From positions 1 through 12,260 of the forward strand of contig VBOK01000125.1 in the NCBI GenBank assembly GCA_005877565.1: DNA of 12,260 nucleotides, written 5' to 3'. This document shows positions 1 through 7,340 of the stretch, piece after piece (within the stretch, counting starts at the first letter, position 1; every line of letters starts with the position of its first letter). The stretch is from Nitrospirota bacterium (lineage in GTDB: Bacteria; Nitrospirota; Nitrospiria; Nitrospirales; NS-4). Under the pieces are notes generated by a model. It was not told where the DNA came from, did not search any database, and saw only the letters and a list, made by a program, of their open reading frames with translations. The position numbers and the translations under genes were made by a program.

Positions 1-1
1 C

Positions 2-196
2 CCAGAACAGCCCCGCGACATAGCCCGGGCAGTGAATGCGATGACGGGTGATGCCAACAGACTTGAGGAACTCAAGGAACGAGCGCGTGCTGCAGCCCAG
101 CGCTATACGTGGGAGACGCAAGGAGAACCGCGGCTGATGGCCTGCTACCAGGAGCTGGCTGGGTTCTCTTCAGGCAGCCGGGAGGGCGATCGCTGA
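2..196 (+). CDS. Glycosyltransferase, C-terminal end only (5' partial)
   Basis: The reading frame is open from the window edge to a TGA at 194-196 and encodes about 64 residues. It is rich in Ala, Arg and Glu and contains RARAAAQRYTWE, then a short helix around LMACYQEL. A final amphipathic helix with a 'Y-x-W-E' sequence is typical of the C-terminal end of GT4 (Glycos_transf_1) glycosyltransferases, where the last helix packs back on the N-terminal domain. The catalytic region lies outside the window, so the sugar specificity cannot be judged. Its stop overlaps the start codon of the amidotransferase (TGATG), so it is the upstream member of the same operon. The GT4 assignment rests on the helix pattern and the neighbours, and the short tail could belong to another protein of the cluster. 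Confidence 0.55.
   Translation, partial: PEQPRDIARAVNAMTGDANRLEELKERARAAAQRYTWETQGEPRLMACYQELAGFSSGSREGDR
181..186 (+). promoter_or_regulatory. Ribosome binding site for the AsnB-type gene
   Basis: GGAGGG ends 9 bases before the ATG at 196. It supports that ATG, which gives the obligatory Met-Cys N-terminus, over the upstream GTG at 109 in the same frame. Confidence 0.7.
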
Positions 197-2169
197 TGTG
201 CGCCATTGCCGGACTCTATGACGTCTCCGGTCGGACCGTGGAGCCTGCCGTGCTGGAGCGCATGGTGCGGCTCCAGGCGCACCGCGGGCCGGACGGGGAG
301 GGCTATGTGTTGCTGGATGCGCGGGGACTGGAGAAGCCGGTCGCGCTGAAGGACCGGTTGACGGACGCCCTCGGAGCCGGCCCGTGCCGGTACACGATCG
401 CCTTGGGACACCGTCGGCTGGCGATCGTGGACCTCTCGCCGCTCGGCCACCAGCCGATGGCGACGGAAGACGGCCGCTGCTGGGTCACCTACAACGGGGA
501 AATCTACAACTACGTCGAGCTCCGCGAGGAGCTGCGCGGGAAGGGACACCGGTTCCGCTCGGCATCCGACACCGAGGTGCTGCTCGCGGCGTACCGGGAA
601 TGGGGCGAAGCCTGCGTCACGCGTTTCAACGGGATGTTCGCGTTCGCCCTCTGGGACGGCGACCGCCGCCGGCTCTTCTGCGCGCGGGACCGCATGGGCG
701 TGAAGCCGTTCTACTATGCCTGGGACGGATCGCGGTTCGCCTTCACGTCCGAAATCAAAGGCCTGCTCCCGGTCCTAGGGCATCCATCGCCGAACCAGCG
801 CGCCGTCTTCGATTACCTTGAGGGGGCCTGCCTCGACCATTCCGAGGACACCTTCTTCGAAGGAGTCCGACAGCTCCCGCCCGCGCATACCTTGACGGTG
901 GAGACGCGGGTCACGGTGCGTCGGTATTGGGATTTTCCGACTCCGGGTTCGAGCGGTCTCTCGATGCAGGACGCGGCCGAGCGTTTCCGACACCTCTTCC
1001 GTGACGCGGTCCGGCTCCGCCTCCGGAGCGATGTGCCCATCGGCACCTGCTTGAGCGGAGGGCTGGATTCGTCATCCATCGTCTGCGTGGCGAACGACCT
1101 GATGTTCGTGGAGCACACGGTCCCGCGCGAGCTCATCGGGGAACGCCAGAAGACCTTCTCGTCCTGCTTCGAAGATCCGGCCTACGACGAGCGGCAATTC
1201 ATCCGACCGGTCGTGGAGCGGACCGGTGCCGAAGCGCACTACACCTTCCCGGACCCGAAGGAATTGGCCGACTCCGTGTCACAACTGGTGTGGCGGCAGG
1301 ACGAGCCGTTCGGCTCGACGAGCATCTTCGCGCAATGGAACGTGATGCGCCTGGCCGCGCAGCGAGGCGTCAAGGTGTTGCTGGACGGGCAGGGCGCCGA
1401 CGAACTCTTGGCCGGGTATCACGGCTTCTTCGGCGCGTTCTTCGCCGACTTGGCGGCGCGGAAACGGTGGCTTGGCCTGCTGCGGGAACTGGCGGCCTAC
1501 CGCCGCTTGCACGGGCCGATCCCGAAGTATGTCGTCGCGAACCTGGCACGGGCGTTCCTCCCGTCGCCGCTTGTCCGTTTCGTCCGCAGCCGCGTGACCG
1601 GCAGCGTGGACTGGATCGCGTCGGAGTTCAGGCGTCAATGGGGTCCGATTCCGGCCGCGCCTTTGCTCGCGGGCTCGCATCTCGACACCATGCAGTACCA
1701 ACTGCTTGCCTGGAGTGGGCTGCGGGCGCTGCTGCACTATGAGGATCGGAACTCGATGGCCTTCGGCATTGAGACGCGCCTCCCGTTCATGGACTATCGG
1801 CTGGTCGAGTTCCTGTACGGGCTCGAGCCGGAGCTGAAGATCCGGAACGGCTGGACCAAAGCGGTCCTCAGAGAGGCGCTGGCCGGGGTCCTACCGGACG
1901 AAGTGTGCTGGCGCACGGACAAGATGGGATTCGTGACGCCCGAGGACATCTGGTTCCGGACGTCGCTGCGCGCGATGTCGCGGGACATCCTGTCGGATGC
2001 GCGGACCCGCGCCAGGGGTTACTTAAACGTGGAGGCCGCGCTAAAGGAATTCGAGGCCCATGAGGCCGGGCAGAAGAACATCAGTTTCACGATCTGGCGG
2101 TGGCTTAATCTGGAACTCTGGTGCCGAACCTTTGTGGATCACTCCTCATGCGCCGCGTCTTCGTCCTGA
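196..2169 (+). CDS. asnB: Asparagine synthase (glutamine-hydrolysing) family amidotransferase
   Basis: Predicted 657-residue cytoplasmic two-domain enzyme. The N-terminal glutaminase (residues 2 to about 210) frees ammonia from glutamine. The synthase domain (about 255-640) activates a carboxylate with ATP as an acyl-AMP and amidates it. Seen in sequence: MCAIAG, giving Cys as the N-terminal nucleophile after Met removal; HRGPDG at 29-34; YNGEIYN at 99-105; and the PP-loop SGGLDSS at 287-293. The start at 196 is chosen because the Cys must be residue 2 and an RBS precedes it; the 29 extra residues from the GTG at 109 do not fit. About 25 residues are inserted between HRGPDGEG and LGHRRL compared with housekeeping AsnB. 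Such paralogues are common in O-antigen and exopolysaccharide clusters, where WbpS-like enzymes amidate uronic acid sugars. I infer that role here from context. True asparagine synthesis remains possible. Confidence 0.9.
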   Translation: MCAIAGLYDVSGRTVEPAVLERMVRLQAHRGPDGEGYVLLDARGLEKPVALKDRLTDALGAGPCRYTIALGHRRLAIVDLSPLGHQPMATEDGRCWVTYNGEIYNYVELREELRGKGHRFRSASDTEVLLAAYREWGEACVTRFNGMFAFALWDGDRRRLFCARDRMGVKPFYYAWDGSRFAFTSEIKGLLPVLGHPSPNQRAVFDYLEGACLDHSEDTFFEGVRQLPPAHTLTVETRVTVRRYWDFPTPGSSGLSMQDAAERFRHLFRDAVRLRLRSDVPIGTCLSGGLDSSSIVCVANDLMFVEHTVPRELIGERQKTFSSCFEDPAYDERQFIRPVVERTGAEAHYTFPDPKELADSVSQLVWRQDEPFGSTSIFAQWNVMRLAAQRGVKVLLDGQGADELLAGYHGFFGAFFADLAARKRWLGLLRELAAYRRLHGPIPKYVVANLARAFLPSPLVRFVRSRVTGSVDWIASEFRRQWGPIPAAPLLAGSHLDTMQYQLLAWSGLRALLHYEDRNSMAFGIETRLPFMDYRLVEFLYGLEPELKIRNGWTKAVLREALAGVLPDEVCWRTDKMGFVTPEDIWFRTSLRAMSRDILSDARTRARGYLNVEAALKEFEAHEAGQKNISFTIWRWLNLELWCRTFVDHSSCAASSS

Positions 2170-3174
2170 TCAACAACACGGGCATCGGCGGCTCGGAACG
2201 ACGGATGGGCCGGCTCTTCGCTCGCATGGTGGGTGCCAATCCGGAGGCCGTGCTGATCATCAATGCCGGGCTCTGGGAGAAGCTGGCGGCGGCCGGCGTT
2301 GTGACGGATCAGGAGAGACGGGTGTGGCGGCTGCCTGAACCGTGGGGGAGACTGGCGAACGGGCTGGGGCTGCGGCGGCGCCTACATCGCGCTGCCGCTG
2401 ATGTTGCTGCGCCCCGACCATCGCGTTGTCATCTCTGTGACGAACCGGAGCCTGGCCAGCCTGGTCGGGGTCTCCTGGGCGCTGCCGCTCTACAGATTCG
2501 CGCTCATGCGGTGCGCGTGCGTGGACGCTTTGACCGAGGGAGTTCGTGTGGACCTCCTCCAGCGAGACATCGCCGGGGAGAAGATCGCCGTCCCGTCCGG
2601 AAGCGCGATCGACGTGGAGCAGTATCAACCCTCGCAGGCCAAGGAGCCTTGGGTGGTCTTCGTTGGGCGCCTTATCGAGGACAAGAACCCGGTGCTCTTC
2701 CTCGAAGCCGTGCCGGCTATCCACCGAGCGGACCCAGCCGCGCGGTTCTTTTTGTTGGGGGACGGTCCGCTCCGCCCGCAGGTCGAGCGGGCCCTGGACC
2801 GCCTGCGCCTCCGCGGGTTCGTCGAGCTGGGATTCCGCGCGGACCTGGCGCCCGTGCTCGGCAAGGCGCGCGTGTTCGTGTCGCTGCAGCGGCAAGACAA
2901 CTATCCTTCCCAGAGTTTGCTGGAAGCGATGGCGTGCGGCGCGGTGCCGGTCGCGACGGATGTCGGCCTGACGTGGAAGCTGGTGGACGAGACGACGGGG
3001 ATCCGTGTCAAGCCGGACCCCGGGCCGATCGCCGAGGCTGTGATCGCGCTCTTGCAGGACCCGCAGCGGTGCGACCGGCTGGGCCGTGCCGCCCGGCCGC
3101 GGGTGGTCGAGCAGCATTCGGATGAGCGGTACCGGGCCTACCTCAATTCGCTGTATGCCAGGGTCGAGGCATGA
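2148..3174 (+). pseudogene. GT4-family glycosyltransferase, interrupted by a +1 frameshift
   Basis: Two frames together encode one GT4 protein. From ATG 2148 the product begins MRRVFVLINNTGIGGSERRM, a typical N-terminal Rossmann start with a Gly-rich loop. That frame then turns into Arg/Pro-rich nonsense, while the next frame carries the homologous sequence from about GGAYIALPLMLL onward. The switch fits one extra base in the G-rich stretch 2344-2369, best at GGGG 2366-2369. Removing one G gives a continuous 341-residue protein. The C-terminal domain has FVGRLIEDKNP and a nucleotide-sugar binding region ending LLEAMACGAVPVAT; the usual E-x7-E motif keeps its second Glu, but its first position lies in QDNYPSQ. 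It would transfer a sugar from a nucleotide donor to the growing lipid-linked chain. The ATG overlaps the amidotransferase by 22 bases and the stop overlaps the next gene (ATGA). A sequencing error, a real mutation or slippage could each explain the shift. Confidence 0.8.
2401..3174 (+). CDS. C-terminal fragment of the frameshifted GT4 glycosyltransferase
   Basis: This is the downstream part that can be translated alone, 257 residues from ATG 2401. It holds all of the donor-binding Rossmann domain but lacks the N-terminal acceptor-binding domain, so it should not be active by itself. ATG 2401 falls inside the conserved sequence (ALPLMLLRPD continues across it) and has no good ribosome binding site. 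It is therefore probably an artefact start, not a real gene boundary. An automatic annotation would probably list this part as the gene. Confidence 0.55.
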   Translation: MLLRPDHRVVISVTNRSLASLVGVSWALPLYRFALMRCACVDALTEGVRVDLLQRDIAGEKIAVPSGSAIDVEQYQPSQAKEPWVVFVGRLIEDKNPVLFLEAVPAIHRADPAARFFLLGDGPLRPQVERALDRLRLRGFVELGFRADLAPVLGKARVFVSLQRQDNYPSQSLLEAMACGAVPVATDVGLTWKLVDETTGIRVKPDPGPIAEAVIALLQDPQRCDRLGRAARPRVVEQHSDERYRAYLNSLYARVEA

Positions 3175-3779
3175 AGGACCGGCGGTGGGGCTGGCGGCTG
3201 CTGGTGGCGGCTCTGATTCTCGTGGCGCTGGCCTTTGCTGGTCCGATGGGGCTGAAAGCGCTGGGGGCGGCCTTGATCACGGACGATCCGCTCCACCCGG
3301 CCGATGCGATTCTGGTGCTGGCGGGTGACTCGCGTGGGGGCGATCGCGTGCAGCACGCGGTCGGGCTCTTCAAGCGTGGGCTGGCCCCGCTGCTAGTGCT
3401 GAGCGGGAACCCCATCGGGTTCCGGACGCACGAGGCGGACGTCATGCGGCGGTATGCCGAATTTCTCGGCGTCCCGTCGACTCGTATTCTGACTGTGAAG
3501 CAGAACGCCGATTCCACCAGGGAGGAAGCCGAGGTGGTCGTGCCGATCCTGAAACGCCGAGGGCTGAAAGACGTGATCCTGGTGACTGCTAACTACCATA
3601 CGGCCCGTGCCAAACGGATTTTTGAACGGGCCGCGGGCCCCTACGGTCCTCATTTCCTCGCGTCTCCGGTGAACGACGGCCTGTTCGAACCGGAGGGCTG
3701 GTGGATGCGCCGCCGCCACGCGAAGACCTTCGTCTATGAAGCAATCAAGACCGTCTGGACCGCCATCGAGGTCGAGTGA
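3171..3779 (+). CDS. DUF218 / YdcF-SanA-ElyC-like membrane protein
   Basis: 202-residue protein with one N-terminal membrane segment (about 8-27) after a positively charged MKDRRWGWR, so the main domain probably faces the periplasm. The DUF218 fold is shown by ADAILVLAGD (44-53), LVLSGNP (75-81), NADSTREEA (112-120) and VTANYHTARA (138-147), which are its usual conserved blocks in order. Relatives include SanA, ElyC and YdcF. ElyC affects peptidoglycan and lipid-carrier dependent envelope assembly, but the biochemical activity of the family is not settled. Genes of this family often sit in polysaccharide clusters, and here it lies directly before the lipid-carrier sugar transferase. Its start overlaps the previous stop (ATGA) and its stop overlaps the next start (TGATG). 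Full length for the family and no anomaly seen. The family call is strong; the role is unknown. Confidence 0.85.
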   Translation: MKDRRWGWRLLVAALILVALAFAGPMGLKALGAALITDDPLHPADAILVLAGDSRGGDRVQHAVGLFKRGLAPLLVLSGNPIGFRTHEADVMRRYAEFLGVPSTRILTVKQNADSTREEAEVVVPILKRRGLKDVILVTANYHTARAKRIFERAAGPYGPHFLASPVNDGLFEPEGWWMRRRHAKTFVYEAIKTVWTAIEVE

Positions 3780-4828
3780 TGCTGCTGTACCTATTGACGT
3801 TCGGTCTCGCGCTGTTGCTGGCCCTGTATGGGGTGCCGGTGGCGCGGCGCGCGGCGCTGCAGTTCAACGTCGTGGACCGTCCCGACGGGCGGCTCAAGCA
3901 CCAATCGGAGCCTGTCCCTTACTTCGGCGGACTCGCCGTCTACCTGGCGTTCCTGATCAGCCTGGCCCTAACCTTCGAGTTTCGGCAGGACGTCCTGGGA
4001 TTGGTCCTGGGCGGGACCCTCATGGTGATGCTGGGCTTGATCGACGATTTCGGGGTCCTCAAACCCTGGCCCAAGCTGATCGGTCAGCTCATCGCGGTCT
4101 TCGTCCTGATCCGGAGCGGCATCCGCATCGAGATCGCCGCGTTTCCCGACTGGCTGGACCTGTTGCTCACCGTCGTGTGGATGATCGGTATCATCAACGC
4201 GGTTAACATCATCGACGTGATGGACGGGCTGGCCGGCGGGGTCAGCGTGATCGCTTGCCTCTGGCTCTTCGTCGTGGCGCTGGTGAACCACGACACAATG
4301 GTCGCCATGATGCTGGCGGCGCTGGCGGGGAGCCTGGTCGGGTTCCTGCGGTACAACTTTCACCCGGCGACGATCTACCTGGGAGACGCCGGCTCGCTCT
4401 TCGTGGGCCTCATGCTGGGAGCGCTGGCGATGGTCAGCAAGTATACGGCGGTGAACCCGGTGGCGGTCCTGGCGCCGGTCCTCATTCTCGGCGTGCCGGT
4501 ATTCGATACGCTGTTCGTGATGTACGTCCGCTGGCTGCGGGGCCTGCCGATGTTCCTCGGGAGCCTGGACCATATTGCGCTTCGCCTGCGGCAGTTGCGG
4601 CTCTCGGTCCCGCAGGTCGTCGTCGCGAGCTATGGCGCGTCGGCCGCGCTGGGAGGGGCGGCCCTGGCGATGATGTTCGTGTCCACGACGCCGGCACTGG
4701 TCATCGCGGGCGTCGCGATGCTTCTGGCGGTCGTTGCAGCGGTCTGGCTCAAGCGCATTGAAATGCCCAAGCCGGTGAAGGGAGCCGTGCTGCCTCCCGC
4801 ATCGGAGTCCGCACGGAGAGCGCCGTGA
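3779..4828 (+). CDS. WecA/MraY-like undecaprenyl-phosphate sugar-1-phosphate transferase
   Basis: 349-residue polytopic membrane protein of the glycosyltransferase-4 (MraY/WecA/TagO) superfamily, with about ten hydrophobic segments. Such enzymes move a sugar-1-phosphate (often GlcNAc- or another HexNAc-phosphate) from UDP-sugar to undecaprenyl phosphate on the cytoplasmic face, the first committed step of polymer synthesis. Visible motifs: VVDRPDGRLKH (31-41) with PYFGGLA (48-53), LIDDFG with the Asp pair (89-90), N140-AVN143-IID146-VMD149-G, and IYLGDAGS (199-206). The usual C-terminal HxHH cluster is absent; the matching loop reads GSLDHIALRLRQL (261-273), with a single His. ATG 3779 overlaps the previous stop and has GAGG 7 bases upstream. 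GTG 3776 would add one residue and cannot be excluded. The gene ends in a GTGA overlap with the FAD enzyme. Substrate sugar unknown. Confidence 0.88.
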   Translation: MLLYLLTFGLALLLALYGVPVARRAALQFNVVDRPDGRLKHQSEPVPYFGGLAVYLAFLISLALTFEFRQDVLGLVLGGTLMVMLGLIDDFGVLKPWPKLIGQLIAVFVLIRSGIRIEIAAFPDWLDLLLTVVWMIGIINAVNIIDVMDGLAGGVSVIACLWLFVVALVNHDTMVAMMLAALAGSLVGFLRYNFHPATIYLGDAGSLFVGLMLGALAMVSKYTAVNPVAVLAPVLILGVPVFDTLFVMYVRWLRGLPMFLGSLDHIALRLRQLRLSVPQVVVASYGASAALGGAALAMMFVSTTPALVIAGVAMLLAVVAAVWLKRIEMPKPVKGAVLPPASESARRAP

Positions 4829-6114
4829 TCCTGATCATCGGCGCCGGCCTGGCCGGGCTCAGCACCGCATATCACCTGGGGGACCGGTCCTGTCGGGTGA
4901 TCGAGAAGGAGAAGGAAGCGGGCGGTCTCTGTCGATCCTACCAGAAAGACGGCTTCACCTTCGACATGACGGGCCATCTCCTCCACTTCCGCCAGGCCGC
5001 GATCAAGGCCCTCGTGGAGGGGCTGCTGGCCGGCCGGCTGGAGCAGCATGTCCGCCGCTCCTTCATCTACTCGCACCGGACCTACACGGAGTACCCATTC
5101 CAGGTCAACACCTACGGGCTCCCGCCGGAAGTCGTCCGCGAGTGCCTGTTGGGCTTCATCGCCACGCTCGCGAAACCGGCGGCGACCCGGCCGGAGGATC
5201 GCTCCTTCAAGGCCTGGATCCTGGACAACATGGGCGCGGGCATCGCCAAGCACTTCATGGTGCCGTTCAACGAGAAGCTCTGGCAGGTCTCGCTGGACGA
5301 GCTGACGTCGGATTGGGTGTCCTGGCTGGTGCCCAAGCCGGACCTCAAGGACGTGATCAACGGCGCGTTGGGGATCAAGGACAAGGCCTTTGGCTACAAC
5401 CCGACCTTCCTCTATCCGGCGCAGGGCGGGATCGGCATGCTGCCCCGGGCGTTCCTGCCCGGCGTGCGGGACATCGTCTACGGCTGCGAGTTGATCGAGG
5501 TGGAGACAACGCGAAGACGAGCGACCTTCTCCGACAGCCGCGTCGAAGAGTACGACACGCTGGTCTCCACGATCCCGGTGCCCGAGCTGGTCCGCCGGTG
5601 CACGGACCTGCCGAAGGCGATCCGCGCGGCGGCGGATGGGCTCCGCTGTGTGTCTGTCTACAACGTCAACCTCGGCGTGGCACGGGAAAAGATCTCCGAC
5701 AACCACTGGATCTATTTCCCCGAGCCGGAGTTCCCCTTCTACCGCGTCGGCTTTCCCACGAACTTTTCGCCCTCGCTGGGGCCGCGTGGGTGCAGCTCGC
5801 TCTACGTGGAAGTGTCGCACCAGCCCACGCGCACCGTGCCGGATACGATGTTGATTCAGCAGATCCGCGACGGGCTGGAACGCGCCGGCATTTTCCGGCC
5901 GGACGATGAGCTGGTGGTCGCCGACGTGAAGGACATCCGGTACGCCTACGTGCTGTTCGACCAACACCGGGCCCGCGCCCTGCCCGCGATCCTGGAGGAG
6001 CTGGCGAGGCGCGGCATTCAGTCGATCGGCCGGTACGGGCGCTGGGAGCACACCTCCATGGAGGACGCCATGGCGCAGGGCAAGCAACTCGCGGAGCAGT
6101 TGCGCGCGTCGTGA
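4825..6114 (+). CDS. FAD-dependent oxidoreductase, UDP-galactopyranose mutase / protoporphyrinogen oxidase-like
   Basis: 429-residue soluble flavoprotein. The N-terminus is a Rossmann ADP-binding fold: ILIIGAGLAGLSTAYHL has GxGxxG at 6-11 and Glu27 ends the second strand. It is followed by GGLCRSYQKDGFTFDMTGHLLH (33-54, split here only for description: Gly33-Gly34 and His51 are key family positions). The C-terminal block GRYGRWEHTSMEDAM (402-416) matches the second FAD-binding motif of UDP-galactopyranose mutases and related amine-oxidase-fold enzymes. Related genes in sugar clusters interconvert pyranose and furanose nucleotide sugars or act as putative desaturases or dehydrogenases. I cannot show mutase substrate residues by eye, so the family is firm and the reaction is not. 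It starts with GTG within a GTGA overlap, with GGAG 6 bases upstream. It lies between the initiating transferase and a GT4 gene, which supports a sugar role. Confidence 0.82.
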   Translation: MILIIGAGLAGLSTAYHLGDRSCRVIEKEKEAGGLCRSYQKDGFTFDMTGHLLHFRQAAIKALVEGLLAGRLEQHVRRSFIYSHRTYTEYPFQVNTYGLPPEVVRECLLGFIATLAKPAATRPEDRSFKAWILDNMGAGIAKHFMVPFNEKLWQVSLDELTSDWVSWLVPKPDLKDVINGALGIKDKAFGYNPTFLYPAQGGIGMLPRAFLPGVRDIVYGCELIEVETTRRRATFSDSRVEEYDTLVSTIPVPELVRRCTDLPKAIRAAADGLRCVSVYNVNLGVAREKISDNHWIYFPEPEFPFYRVGFPTNFSPSLGPRGCSSLYVEVSHQPTRTVPDTMLIQQIRDGLERAGIFRPDDELVVADVKDIRYAYVLFDQHRARALPAILEELARRGIQSIGRYGRWEHTSMEDAMAQGKQLAEQLRAS

Positions 6115-7322
6115 CGCACACGATCTGCCAGATCATCACCAGGCTGGAACTGGGGGGCGCCCAGCAGACCGCGCTGTACGTCGTCGCGCATCTGGACCGG
6201 TCCCGGTTCCGACCTGTCCTGATTTCCGGCGAGCCTGGAATGCTGGATGCCGAAGCGAAAGCGTTGAGGGACGTCGCGTTCCACCAGGTGCCGAGCCTCG
6301 TGCGGCCGATCCGGCCCTGGCGTGACCTGCGTGCGCTGTTCGAGCTGACGAGACTCCTGGAAAAGCTGACACCCGCGATCGTGCACACGCACAGTTCCAA
6401 GGCCGGCATTCTTGGCCGGTGGGCCGCCTGGCTTGCCGGCGTGCCCATCATCATTCATACGATTCACGGCTACGGCGTTACGCCGAGCCAGCAGGCCTGG
6501 CTGCGGTGGCTGCTGATCGGGCTCGAGCGGCTGACCGGGCTCATCACGACACACTGGATTGCCGTGTCCGAAGCCGATGCCGTGAAAGGGCTCCGGTGGA
6601 AGCTCTTTCGACGGGGCACGTTCGCGGTGATCCGTCCCGGTGTCGATACCGAAGCGTTTCTATTACCTCAGCTCTCGGACTCTGACCGTGATCAGATGCG
6701 AGCAGAATGGGGCGTCGGCCCTCCGCATCTGCTGGTGGGCACAGTGGCGCCCCTCAAGCCACAGAAGGCACCGCAGGACTTCGTGGCCGTGGCGGCCCGC
6801 GTGTGCGCGCAGGTGCCTGCCGCCCGGTTTGTCTGGGTGGGGGACGGCGAGTTGCGCCCCGCCACCGAAGCTGCAATCCGGCGGGCCGGCCTCGAAGACC
6901 GCGTCCGGCTGGCCGGCTGGCGTTGGGACATTCCCAGGGTAATGCGGGCCCTGGATCTCTTCCTCCTGACCTCCCATTGGGAAGGGCTCCCTCAGGTATT
7001 GTTGGAGGCGAGGGCGAGCAGCCTGCCGGCCGTCGCCACCCGGGCGGGCGGGGCCGCTGAGGCCATCGTTGATGGTCAGCATGGCTGGCTCTGCGAGCCC
7101 GGCGATATCGATGAGCTGGCTGCGCGGGTCATTCGCTTATTGATGGACAGCGCCGAGCGGGAGCGGATGCGCCGCTGCGGCGGCTCCATCCCGGACGAGT
7201 TCGATAGCCGGTTCGCGCTGGAGAAACGGACCGAGCTTTATGATACGTTGCTGGCCACGGCGGGGCTCGACGCATCCGCGGACACGGGCTCGACACGGAG
7301 CGAACAGCCAGTTGCCCGGTAA
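6111..7322 (+). CDS. GT4-family glycosyltransferase
   Basis: 403-residue cytoplasmic GT-B enzyme, intact. N-terminal domain: ICQIITRLELGGAQQTALYV (5-24) with the Gly-Gly loop, and HTHSSKAGILGRWAA (92-106) leading to IIIHTIHGYG, a familiar GT4 acceptor-domain pattern. C-terminal domain: VGTVAPLKPQKAP (209-221), the phosphate-contacting loop with Lys216 and Lys219; FVWVGDGELR (240-249); and the E-x7-E motif EGLPQVLLE (291-299) for donor ribose contact. It should transfer a sugar from an NDP donor to the lipid-linked oligosaccharide with retention of configuration. Donor and acceptor cannot be predicted. It begins with GTG in a GTGA overlap with the FAD gene, and stops at TAA 7320-7322, the only TAA stop among the + strand genes of the operon. 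It is unrelated in detail to the frameshifted GT4 at 2148, so it is not a recent duplicate. Confidence 0.9.
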   Translation: MTHTICQIITRLELGGAQQTALYVVAHLDRSRFRPVLISGEPGMLDAEAKALRDVAFHQVPSLVRPIRPWRDLRALFELTRLLEKLTPAIVHTHSSKAGILGRWAAWLAGVPIIIHTIHGYGVTPSQQAWLRWLLIGLERLTGLITTHWIAVSEADAVKGLRWKLFRRGTFAVIRPGVDTEAFLLPQLSDSDRDQMRAEWGVGPPHLLVGTVAPLKPQKAPQDFVAVAARVCAQVPAARFVWVGDGELRPATEAAIRRAGLEDRVRLAGWRWDIPRVMRALDLFLLTSHWEGLPQVLLEARASSLPAVATRAGGAAEAIVDGQHGWLCEPGDIDELAARVIRLLMDSAERERMRRCGGSIPDEFDSRFALEKRTELYDTLLATAGLDASADTGSTRSEQPVAR

Positions 7323-7328
7323 AGGAGG
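7322..7328 (+). promoter_or_regulatory. Strong ribosome binding site before the aminotransferase
   Basis: AAGGAGG lies in the only real intergenic gap of the + strand unit (18 bases), 12 bases before GTG 7341. It sets the start at GTG NVPLLDL. All other genes in the unit rely on stop/start overlap, so this one is translated by independent initiation. Confidence 0.75.
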
Positions 7329-7340
7329 CAAGAAACGAAC

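Noticed and set aside
109..195. Upstream GTG start at 109 for the AsnB-type protein
   Set aside because: It would bury the catalytic Cys at residue 31 and overlap the preceding gene by 88 bases. ATG 196 has an RBS and gives Met-Cys.
196..2169. Exosortase-linked amidotransferase as evidence of an exosortase protein-sorting locus
   Set aside because: Exosortase-associated loci often carry an AsnB-like gene, but no exosortase, PEP-CTERM protein or EpsI-like gene is in this window, so the link is not supported here.
2260..3117. Open frame of 285 codons on the - strand opposite the broken glycosyltransferase
   Set aside because: No motif or domain pattern, antisense to clear GT4 sequence, and explained by high GC at third positions. 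The presence of the frameshift does not make it the real gene.
4630..6087. Long open frame of 485 codons on the - strand opposite the FAD gene
   Set aside because: It is rich in Arg, His, Gly, Val and Gln with no recognisable motif, and mirrors the codon bias of the GC-rich + strand gene, which has clear FAD motifs.
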